Positions 7,222 through 14,516 of a DNA stretch of 32,411 bases are shown one piece after another. The DNA lies in contig CAXDOZ010000017.1 in NCBI GenBank assembly GCA_963991145.1, positions 1-32,411 on the forward strand. Reading direction: 5' to 3'. The first letter of the stretch is position 1. Every line of letters starts with the position of its first letter. Under the pieces are notes generated by a model. The model did no database searches, had not been told where the DNA came from, and saw nothing but the letters and a program-made list of their open reading frames with translations. Position numbers and translations under genes: made by a program. The stretch comes from CAXDOZ01 sp963991145 (GTDB taxonomy: Bacteria; Bacteroidota; Bacteroidia; Chitinophagales; JABDMM01).

Positions 7222-8564
7222 CAAGGCAGCTAATTTTTTCGGTAGTGATGATGTTACTGCTATCAGTAACATCTCAAGCGCAAAACGTGGGAGTTGGTAC
7301 AACCAATCCTCAATTTTTGCTAGACGTAAGGGGACGTGGAGTTGATCAGCCAGGAATGCTGAATATCAGTAACTCGAATAACACAACAGGTATTAGGATA
7401 ATAAGTGGGGATTCTGTTAACCCCGCAAAGTATATCTGCTGGTCAGACGGTGAGGCTCTTAGGTTCGCCTTTGATGGACCATTTAGAGAGATCATGAGAA
7501 TCCACCAGAATGGATATATCGGTTATGGCACCCAGAACCCAACTGTTCAGTTTGATATTCGAGGAAGAGATGTCAATAGCGGTGCGATCATGCACATTGG
7601 AAACTCTGATAAAAGTCAGGCAATAGGAATCTTTGGAGGAGACAGCCTTACTCCTGCAAAGTATATCTGCTGGACCGATGGCGAAGCCTTGCGTCTTGGT
7701 TTTGACAATGGAAGCTTTGATGAAAAGATGAGAATTCATACCAATGGATTTGTAGGAATCGGAACGAGCAAGCCAATTACTGCTCTGACAGTTGCCGGGC
7801 ATATCACACCGGATGCTGATCTAATGTATGACCTTGGTTCTCCCACAAGACGTTACAGAATGATCTACTCAAAGCAAATGCGAGTAGATGATATGAAGAT
7901 CTCTGAAGCAGATCTTGATTCCGCTCTTGCCAGAAAAATGACCGTAGATACTTTATATCTCGGCCTGGTCAGTTCTGGAAGCCTTCTCTTTTCCAGAGAT
8001 TCTATGGTAAGTGGAAGCAATACTTTGATCTGGAGTCAGGATAGTGGACGCTTAGGAATTGGAGTAACAAATCCCACAAGTGCTCTTGATGTTTCCGGGA
8101 ATATGAAAGTTTCAGGGTCTCCAGAATTTGGTGACAGATACTTTATGGGCTACTACAATGCCGGTTTGAATCTAAATTCAAACTTTACCGGTATCCCAAT
8201 AACAAACACTTCAAGGAAAGATGCCAGTTATACCCACACACCTGGCGATACTTTTGTGACTGTTGGTCAGGATGGATACTACGAAGTCTACGTTAATGTC
8301 ACTGCCTTCAATAATACTGCAAGTGGCTTCGGAGTTTCGCAATGGTGCATTAGAAAGAATGGAACCTGTATTCCAGGATCAGAAGCTGCTATGGCGCATT
8401 ATAACAACAATGCCGGTGTTCAGGGAGATGACAATACCAGCATAGTGATTGTAGTTCAGCTTAGCGCAGGGGATTCAATTTCAATCGTAGGAAAGAGAAA
8501 ATCGGGTACCGGAATAATCAGGACAGAATCTCAGGGATGCCGAATGTATCTCAAGAAAATATAA
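7218..8564 (+). CDS. Secreted repeat protein with tail-fibre-like GIGTTNP repeats and C1q-like end
   Basis: The product is 448 residues with signal peptide MTRQLIFSVVMMLLLSVTSQAQ. Two tandem repeats of about 77 residues follow (about 23-99 and 100-178). Each starts with a VGVGTTNP / IGYGTQNP / VGIGTSKP-type turn and contains a PAKYICW[ST]DGEALR block and a [EK]IMRIH.NG segment. A third GIGVTNPTSALDVSG unit is at about 280-294. The C-terminal 140 residues (from about 310) look like a C1q/TNF-type jelly roll (HTPGDTFVTVGQDGYYEVYVN). Such VGIGTxxP repeats are shared by Bacteroidota surface proteins and phage tail fibres. No peptidase S74 or T9SS sorting domain is present. It is coupled to the preceding gene by an ATGA overlap and followed by a terminator. 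Confidence 0.82.
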   Translation: MTRQLIFSVVMMLLLSVTSQAQNVGVGTTNPQFLLDVRGRGVDQPGMLNISNSNNTTGIRIISGDSVNPAKYICWSDGEALRFAFDGPFREIMRIHQNGYIGYGTQNPTVQFDIRGRDVNSGAIMHIGNSDKSQAIGIFGGDSLTPAKYICWTDGEALRLGFDNGSFDEKMRIHTNGFVGIGTSKPITALTVAGHITPDADLMYDLGSPTRRYRMIYSKQMRVDDMKISEADLDSALARKMTVDTLYLGLVSSGSLLFSRDSMVSGSNTLIWSQDSGRLGIGVTNPTSALDVSGNMKVSGSPEFGDRYFMGYYNAGLNLNSNFTGIPITNTSRKDASYTHTPGDTFVTVGQDGYYEVYVNVTAFNNTASGFGVSQWCIRKNGTCIPGSEAAMAHYNNNAGVQGDDNTSIVIVVQLSAGDSISIVGKRKSGTGIIRTESQGCRMYLKKI

Positions 8565-8582
8565 CAAAGCAAGAATGAACCG

Positions 8583-8612
8583 AAGCGAGACATGAGCTGT
8601 CTCGCTTTTTTT
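8583..8612 (+). terminator. Rho-independent terminator after the 5488-8564 unit
   Basis: A perfect 10-bp stem, AAGCGAGACA (8583-8592) with TGTCTCGCTT (8598-8607), has a 5-base loop and flows into a run of seven T. It starts 18 bases after the stop codon. Confidence 0.93.
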
Positions 8613-8653
8613 GTGCGCTAAGGACGCGTATCTTCAAATGCAAAATTAAACAC

Positions 8654-9874
8654 ATGAGAAGTCTAATCCCCTTTTTAGCCCTTGTTGCTTTTTTGTTTTA
8701 CTCATGCGGCAATGAGCCAAATGATGAGCAGACAGAGATCTCAATGGATCAGTTTAATTCTCTTATTGGAACTTGGCATTCGGCATTAGAATTTCCAAGA
8801 GCACAGTATGAAGTTTGGGAAAAGACCGAGAATGGCTTGACAGGTTATTCTTATTCAGTAAACAGACTTGGCGATACTACCATGATGGAGAACCTTGAAA
8901 TCAGAGTTCTTGGTCATGAAGTGGTTTATCTTATTGAGATCCTGGGTGAAAACTCCAGGTTCGACACTTTCTACCTTGATCCGGATCATGAACATATAAG
9001 TTTCACTGATGAAGGAAATGACTTCCCACAAAGAGTAACATACGCAGTTCACGATTACGGAATTGATGTAACTCTATCCGCCGAAGGCGCAGATGATTTT
9101 GACCTTTCATTCTTTAAACTCAATGATGCTATGGCAAAGAGACAAAATAGCATGGGTAGCTATGTACAAATTGCAATAGGAGTTGAGGATATTAAAGCAG
9201 AGCAGGAATTCTTTGAGAAGTTGGGTTTTGAGACAGAGTTCTTCATGGAAGAGCCTTACCCTTTCTGTCAAATGACCAATGGGGTATTGAATCTTAATCT
9301 TGCAAAAGATGGAATGATCTATATCGGGCTGGCTTATTTCGGACCGGATATGAATAATAGCTACCAAAGAGTAAAAGAGATGGGCTATTCATTTATGATG
9401 GAGCAAACTAAAGACGATGGGAGTTTGAATTTCGCCGTGTTTGACGATCCATTTGGAAATAGTGTGGCAATTATTGATGAAGACCCAAATTCAATGACTC
9501 AACCTGACTTCAGAAAGCAATGTAATCTTGGTCAATTTGGTGAGTATACTTTGAAGACCACCGACCTAAATGAAAGTATGGCGTGGTACGAGTCTATAGG
9601 ATTCGCCAATCTTGGCAAATTTTCAATGCCTTATCCATGGGCAGTAATGTCGGATGGGAATATTGTGATTGGTTTACATCAAACAGATGAAGCTGAATTT
9701 GATGTGCCAAGCATCACATTCTTCAGCATGAATACGAAGGAAATTGTAGCAGAGCTAAGAGAGAAAGGCGTCGAGATCCTAATTCCTGAGGCTTATGCAG
9801 AATTTGGAGATAACAATGCAATTGCTGTTTCTCCGGGCGGCAATCATGTAAACCTGTTCTTTGGAACCCTTTAA
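8654..9874 (+). CDS. Lipoprotein with two VOC (glyoxalase/bleomycin-resistance fold) domains
   Basis: The product is 406 residues. MRSLIPFLALVAFLFYSC is a lipoprotein signal with the lipidated Cys18. Residues about 30-157 form a separate beta-rich domain (IGTWHSALEFPRAQYEVWE, SFTDEGNDFPQRVTY) resembling the lipocalin-like DUF6265 type. Two VOC modules follow, about 168-278 (YVQIAIGVEDIKAEQEFFEKLGF) and about 296-405 (YTLKTTDLNESMAWYESIGF). The first strands lack the histidine or glutamate that binds metal in glyoxalase I and dioxygenases; H398 is the clearest candidate ligand left. The protein is therefore likely a ligand binder or a non-metal enzyme anchored in the envelope. VOC proteins are mostly cytoplasmic, so a lipid-anchored fusion is unusual. 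It ends 5 bases from the convergent Crp-family gene. Confidence 0.85.
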   Translation: MRSLIPFLALVAFLFYSCGNEPNDEQTEISMDQFNSLIGTWHSALEFPRAQYEVWEKTENGLTGYSYSVNRLGDTTMMENLEIRVLGHEVVYLIEILGENSRFDTFYLDPDHEHISFTDEGNDFPQRVTYAVHDYGIDVTLSAEGADDFDLSFFKLNDAMAKRQNSMGSYVQIAIGVEDIKAEQEFFEKLGFETEFFMEEPYPFCQMTNGVLNLNLAKDGMIYIGLAYFGPDMNNSYQRVKEMGYSFMMEQTKDDGSLNFAVFDDPFGNSVAIIDEDPNSMTQPDFRKQCNLGQFGEYTLKTTDLNESMAWYESIGFANLGKFSMPYPWAVMSDGNIVIGLHQTDEAEFDVPSITFFSMNTKEIVAELREKGVEILIPEAYAEFGDNNAIAVSPGGNHVNLFFGTL

Positions 9875-9879
9875 GGAAC

Positions 9880-10575
9880 TTAGACAGGATTAACCTCAGA
9901 GTTTAAGGCATCCATATCTCTTACAAGGAGACGCTTGCGATCAAAGTAGATTAGATTCTCATCGCGCAATTCATTAAGAACTGTTGTAACGGTCTGACGC
10001 GAAGTACCAGTAAGGTTAGCGATTTCTTTGTGAGTAAAGAAGTTTCTAACTACAACCTCATATCCCACTTGCTCACCTCTATCTAGTGCAAGATCGTGCA
10101 GGAACTCAACGATACGGGTTCTGGCATCTTTAAAGATCAAAGACTCTAATCTTCTTTCAGTTTTGATCAGCTTTTCACCAATCAATTTAGTGATATGAAG
10201 GCTGAAGTCTTTCTCAACCATCATCATAGCTTTTGACTCTTCAACACTTCTTTCGCATAGAAGAACATCATCCATTGCCTGAGCGAAGTTTGTTCGCTTT
10301 TCCTCACCAACTATAGCAAGCTCACCAAAAACCTCTCCTCTTTGAAGAATTGCCTTGATGATCTCTTTACCATCCTCAGAGTAGGTTCCAATTTTTACCC
10401 TCCCTTCATCAATAAAGAAGATCCTATCCGATGTATCATTAGGGAAATAGATGAATTCACCCTTCTTAAAAACCGTTCTCGAACGCTTGCGCGCTTCTGG
10501 GTCCTCCTTTGTAGGACATAGAAGGTTATAGAGATTTACATTCTCGAGGTACCAGATATTTTTGGAATTATCCAT
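9880..10575 (-). CDS. Crp/Fnr-family transcriptional regulator
   Basis: A 231-residue DNA-binding regulator with an N-terminal cyclic-nucleotide-binding-type beta-roll (about 30-125; GEFIYFPNDTSDRIFFIDEGRVKI), a dimerisation helix (about 125-150) and a C-terminal winged helix (about 150-222). The HTH lies at 181-203 (THKEIANLTGTSRQTV). The phosphate-binding cassette region GEVFGELAIVG..KRT (80-95) keeps the GE(L)A core, so a nucleotide-like ligand is possible. There is no N-terminal cysteine cluster, so it is not an oxygen-sensing FNR. The target genes cannot be read from the window. It follows the WYL gene on the same strand after a 146-base gap that contains a GTTTAAAC palindrome near its start. 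Confidence 0.92.
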   Translation of the reverse strand: MDNSKNIWYLENVNLYNLLCPTKEDPEARKRSRTVFKKGEFIYFPNDTSDRIFFIDEGRVKIGTYSEDGKEIIKAILQRGEVFGELAIVGEEKRTNFAQAMDDVLLCERSVEESKAMMMVEKDFSLHITKLIGEKLIKTERRLESLIFKDARTRIVEFLHDLALDRGEQVGYEVVVRNFFTHKEIANLTGTSRQTVTTVLNELRDENLIYFDRKRLLVRDMDALNSEVNPV

Positions 10576-10721
10576 AATGCTCCCGCGTATATTCGTTTAA
10601 ACAACAATAACAGATTCAAGAGTCAAAGTGTTCCATTCGGGGGCCAGGTTTGGGTGTTGGGTGCCTAAATTTAAGAAAAGCAGATTAGAAAAATATCCGC
10701 TTAACATTTAAAGAGAATCCG

Positions 10722-11093
10722 CTATTCATTTTCATAGTCGCCTTCATGCTCTCTTTGGTTGCTACCTGCATCAAAAGATTCCTCAAATTCTGCTTTGTTG
10801 AAGCTAGGTCTTGGAAGAAAATCTTCTTTAGTAATGTAGGCAATATTTATCCTGTCGAGGCGGAATGCACGATAGTCTTCACGCATTCTGCAGTAAGCGA
10901 TTAAGTGTTTCTTATTTGCTTTCACCATTAATGCCATAGGCTCAACATCCCTGCTTGATTGCCCCTTCTCTCTGGATTCATACTCCAGATGAAGGACCCT
11001 CTTCTTAGCGATGGCATTATCTATTGTTCCTAAAAGATTTGGTGAAAAGTACATTTGACGGTCCTTATTGTGCCCCCGAAAATTCTGGTTCAT
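10722..11093 (-). CDS. Stand-alone WYL-domain protein
   Basis: The product is 123 residues and is essentially a single WYL domain. RVLHLEYESREKG leads into VEPMALMVKANKKHLIAY (50-67) and CRMREDYRAFRLDRI (68-82), the signature of WYL modules that bind nucleic acid or small ligands in regulators. The helix-turn-helix normally N-terminal to WYL is absent; only about 30 residues precede the domain. The C-terminal 20 residues are strongly acidic. The start could be the ATG at 11093 or at 11054 (MYFSPNLLG), which is a natural domain boundary. It lies 52 bases downstream of valS and upstream of the Crp-family gene on the same strand. The function is unknown; it may act as a partner of another regulator. 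Confidence 0.8.
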   Translation of the reverse strand: MNQNFRGHNKDRQMYFSPNLLGTIDNAIAKKRVLHLEYESREKGQSSRDVEPMALMVKANKKHLIAYCRMREDYRAFRLDRINIAYITKEDFLPRPSFNKAEFEESFDAGSNQREHEGDYENE

Positions 11094-11145
11094 TCTAATT
11101 AATTCGATTCTCTAAAGAAAGAACAGCAAAGCTTGCAAAAGGTTA

Positions 11146-13773
11146 TCACAACCTTGAAAGGGACTCTTCAAGAGCATTTAGTTTATCCTGGCCGTCTGCC
11201 AGTTTTTTGCGCTCTTTATCTACCACTTGCTCAGGAGCGTGGTTAACAAAACGGTCGTTGCTCAGCTTCTTTTCTACGGATGCGATAAAACCTTTTGTGT
11301 ATTCGATCTCTTCACTCAGCCTTTTCCTTTCAGCTTCAACATCGATCTCCTGGCCGGTATTGATAAAGAACTGATGTCCTTTTACCACAAAACCTTGCAA
11401 TTGTGGATCATCGGGTTTCTCTTCGATCTTATCCATCTTTTCAAGCTTTCCAAGCTTGAAGATTCCAGTCTCAAACAGGTCAAATTGTTCTCCTGAGCCA
11501 GCTATATACTGAGCTTCAACAGTATCCTTTTGCTTGACACCGTTTTGAGTTCTCACCTCTCTGATCTTAGAAATAATCTCCTTTGCCCTATCTGCCTGTT
11601 CTAACCAGTTGGAATCAAAATCATCTGCTTTTGGATACTCTGAAACCACCAGATATTCATTCACACCTCTTTCTCTTAAGTGATGCCAGATTTCTTCTGT
11701 AACAAATGGCATAAATGGATGAAGGATCTTCAATAGCTCCTCAAAGATCGATATGGTTTGCTCGTAGCTCTCAGCATCTATTGGGGAACCGTATTCAGGT
11801 TTAACCCATTCGAGATACCATGAACAGAAATCATCCCAAATGAAGGTGTAGGTATTCATTAAAGCCTCTGATAATCGATAGTCCTTGAAAGAGTTCTCAA
11901 TTTCTGTAAGCTTCGAATTCTTTAGGTTTTCAAACCACTCCTGAATCCATGGATTTTCATTCTTTCCCTTTGGATCAACTTCCCAGCTCTTAATGAGCTT
12001 AAGTACGTTCCAGATCTTGTTGGTGAAGTTTCTACCTTGATCACATAGCTTTTCATCAAAGAGAAGATCGTTCCCGGCAGGAGCACTCGCAAGCATTCCA
12101 AAGCGAACACCATCAGCTCCAAACTTTCCAATTAGCTCAAGTGTGTCAGGAGAGTTGCCAAGAGATTTTGACATCTTCCTGCGCTGACTATCGCGAACCA
12201 TTCCAGTGAAGTAAACTTCATTGAACGGGCGCTCATCTTTAAATTCATAACCAGCCATGACCATTCTGGCTACCCAGAAGAAGATGATATCCCAGCCTGT
12301 AACCAATACATTGGTAGGGTAGTAGTATTCGATCTCTTCATTTCCCGGATCTGTAAATCCATCAAAAACAGAAATTGGCCAAAGCCAGCTCGAAAACCAT
12401 GTGTCTACAACATCGGGGTCTCTTTCAAGATCACTTAACTGTAATCCGTCATTTCCTGATTGTTTTCTAGCTATCTCCAGTGCTTCTTCGGCTGTTTCTG
12501 CTACAGCGAATTGACCGTCACCATAGTACCAGGCCGGGATCTGCTGTCCCCACCAAAGCTGACGGGAAATTGGCCAGTCTCTAAAGTTTTCCAACCAATG
12601 GCGGTAGGTGTTCAGGAACTTCTCAGGGAAGAATTTGATCTCACCTTCCAGCACCTTGGCAAGAGCAGTATTACTTAGCTCTTCCATTTTTACGAACCAT
12701 TGAAGAGAAAGGCGTGATTCAACTACTGTATCTGGGTTACGCTCCGAATAGCCAACCTTGTTATTGATGGTATCTACTTTCACTAGCTGACCGAGCTTTT
12801 CGATATCATCAATGATCAGCTTTCTTGCTTCAAAGCGATCCGCTCCAATGTAATGACCTGCTTTTTCGCTTAAGCGACCATCCGCTTCAAGAATATCGAT
12901 TGCTTCCAGATCATGCCTTTGACCGATCTCATAATCATTAGGGTCATGAGCCGGTGTGACCTTTAAGGCTCCTGTACCAAATTCAAGATCCACATAATCA
13001 TCAGGGATAATTGGTACTTCACGATTTGCAATCGGAACGATTGCCGTTTTCCCATGAAGGTGCTTATAGCGCTCATCATCCGGATGCACGCAAATGGCAG
13101 TATCACCTAGAATTGTCTCCGGACGAGTAGTGGCGATGGTCAAAAACTCATTTGAGTCGCTTAGCTTATACTTTACATGGAAGAGTTTAGAATCCTGCTC
13201 TTTGTAAACCACCTCTTCATTTGAAAGGGTAGTTTTTGCTCTTGGATCCCAGTTGATCATTTTCAGATCGCGATAAACCAAACCCTTATTGAAAAGATCT
13301 ACAAAGACCTTCACAACTGACTTGTTTAGATCATCTTCCATGGTGAAGCGCTCGCGATCCCAATCGCAGGAGGCACCTAAAGTCTTAAGCTGGCCCAGAA
13401 TGATTCCGGCATACTTCTCTTTCCACTCGAAGGCTTTTTCAAGAAACTCTTCTCGAGTAATGTCCGCCTTGGTGAGTCCTTCTTCCCTAAGCTGACCAAC
13501 CACCTTTGCTTCAGTAGCAATTGATGCATGATCTGTACCGGGAACCCAGCAGGCATTTTTGCCTTCCATTCTTGCTTTCCTAATCAAAACATCCTGAATG
13601 GTGTTATTCAGGACATGACCCATATGCAAGACCCCGGTCACATTTGGTGGAGGGATCACAATAGTATAGGGTTCGCGCTCATCTGGGGTGGAACGGAAAA
13701 ATCCTCGATCCAACCACTCTTGATAGATTCGCGATTCAACTGTAGAAGGGTCAAAATTCTTAGGAATGGACAT
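11146..13773 (-). CDS. valS: Valine--tRNA ligase
   Basis: A class I aminoacyl-tRNA synthetase that charges tRNA-Val with valine and edits threonine. The product is 875 residues, a normal length. The ATP-binding HIGH motif appears as HMGH at about 50-53, and KMSKS at about 533-537. The editing CP1 domain lies between (about 190-340, with TIATTRPETILGDTA). The C-terminal arm is a coiled coil of about 65 residues rich in Glu/Lys (EAERKRLSEEIEYTK), typical of ValRS. The frame extends to a TTG at 13800, but the ATG at 13773 (MSIPKNFDP) is preferred because a TACCTTTG -7 element lies just upstream. It is divergent from the DUF429 gene. Confidence 0.97.
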   Translation of the reverse strand: MSIPKNFDPSTVESRIYQEWLDRGFFRSTPDEREPYTIVIPPPNVTGVLHMGHVLNNTIQDVLIRKARMEGKNACWVPGTDHASIATEAKVVGQLREEGLTKADITREEFLEKAFEWKEKYAGIILGQLKTLGASCDWDRERFTMEDDLNKSVVKVFVDLFNKGLVYRDLKMINWDPRAKTTLSNEEVVYKEQDSKLFHVKYKLSDSNEFLTIATTRPETILGDTAICVHPDDERYKHLHGKTAIVPIANREVPIIPDDYVDLEFGTGALKVTPAHDPNDYEIGQRHDLEAIDILEADGRLSEKAGHYIGADRFEARKLIIDDIEKLGQLVKVDTINNKVGYSERNPDTVVESRLSLQWFVKMEELSNTALAKVLEGEIKFFPEKFLNTYRHWLENFRDWPISRQLWWGQQIPAWYYGDGQFAVAETAEEALEIARKQSGNDGLQLSDLERDPDVVDTWFSSWLWPISVFDGFTDPGNEEIEYYYPTNVLVTGWDIIFFWVARMVMAGYEFKDERPFNEVYFTGMVRDSQRRKMSKSLGNSPDTLELIGKFGADGVRFGMLASAPAGNDLLFDEKLCDQGRNFTNKIWNVLKLIKSWEVDPKGKNENPWIQEWFENLKNSKLTEIENSFKDYRLSEALMNTYTFIWDDFCSWYLEWVKPEYGSPIDAESYEQTISIFEELLKILHPFMPFVTEEIWHHLRERGVNEYLVVSEYPKADDFDSNWLEQADRAKEIISKIREVRTQNGVKQKDTVEAQYIAGSGEQFDLFETGIFKLGKLEKMDKIEEKPDDPQLQGFVVKGHQFFINTGQEIDVEAERKRLSEEIEYTKGFIASVEKKLSNDRFVNHAPEQVVDKERKKLADGQDKLNALEESLSRL

Positions 13774-13797
13774 GCCTTGGTAATAAATTTTAGCCTC

Positions 13798-13805
13798 CAA
13801 AGGTA
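13798..13805 (-). promoter_or_regulatory. -7 element of valS
   Basis: On the minus strand this reads TACCTTTG, an exact TAnnTTTG match 24 bases before the ATG at 13773. It supports that start over the TTG at 13800. No clear -33 element. Confidence 0.5.
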
Positions 13806-13857
13806 GAAATAGTAAGCATGAAAATTAAGCCCTGAAAGCGATCAAATACACAGCCAA

Positions 13858-14493
13858 ATGACGATTGAAAAATTAAAGACTTTAGGGATTGCCGGTGTTG
13901 ACTATGGAAGCAAACTTGCAGGTACAACCGCCATCAGTTTTATTGATCGTAATGGTGATCTCCAATGCCTGCAATCTGAAAAGAAGCAGGATGCTGATCA
14001 ATGGTTACTAGAGCGAATGGGGGAGCATATGATCCAATCAGTTTTTATCGATGCTCCCTTAAGTCTGCCTATTCGCTACAGCACTGGAAAAGGAGATGAG
14101 TTCTTTTATCGCAAAGGGGATAAAGAGCTTTCAGCTATGTCGCCTATGTTTTTGGGAGGCCTTACGGCCCGATCTATGAAACTGGCAGATCAGCTTAAAA
14201 AAGAAAGAGTCGAGTGTCATGAGATCTATCCTGGTGATCTAGCCCGTCATTTAAATCTTAAATCAATCGGTTACAAAGCCAAAGGCCTTGGTGATTGTCT
14301 TAAACAGATCTCTTCGGTTGATGAGCTGGGAGAGCTAGCATCCAGACAGCAGATCAGTAATTGGCACCGATTTGATTCGCTCCTGGCATTGATCATAGCT
14401 AAGGCATTTACGCAAGGGAATGCTCAGAAAATCGGTGATGCGGAAGAAGGGCAGATCATAGTCTATAGGCCCGAACAGGGCCAAACTATTTAG
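13858..14493 (+). CDS. DUF429 family protein (RNase H-like fold)
   Basis: The product is 211 residues. GVDYGSKLAGTTAI (13-26), FIDAPLSLP (63-71), FLGGLTARSMKL (98-109), HEIYPGDLAR (121-130) and RFDSLLALIIA (171-181) are the blocks of the DUF429 family, predicted to have an RNase H-like nuclease fold. D15, D65, E122 and D173 fall in the positions expected for metal-binding acidic residues. The biological role of the family is not established. Its stop is 23 bases before the photolyase start with no terminator between, so it probably leads the photolyase/carotenoid operon. A DNA-processing role beside the photolyase is inference. No signal peptide, so cytoplasmic. Confidence 0.82.
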   Translation: MTIEKLKTLGIAGVDYGSKLAGTTAISFIDRNGDLQCLQSEKKQDADQWLLERMGEHMIQSVFIDAPLSLPIRYSTGKGDEFFYRKGDKELSAMSPMFLGGLTARSMKLADQLKKERVECHEIYPGDLARHLNLKSIGYKAKGLGDCLKQISSVDELGELASRQQISNWHRFDSLLALIIAKAFTQGNAQKIGDAEEGQIIVYRPEQGQTI

Positions 14494-14516
14494 GCAAAGT
14501 CTTGTTCGATTGCCAT

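Noticed and set aside
7218..8564. Phage tail fibre, hence a prophage remnant
   Set aside because: VGIGTxxP repeats also occur in Bacteroidota secreted proteins; there is a signal peptide, no peptidase S74 chaperone domain, and no phage gene nearby.
14468..14482. GGCCC/GGGCC hairpin as a terminator between DUF429 and photolyase genes
   Set aside because: It lies inside the end of the DUF429 coding region, the stem is only 5 bp and no T-run follows.
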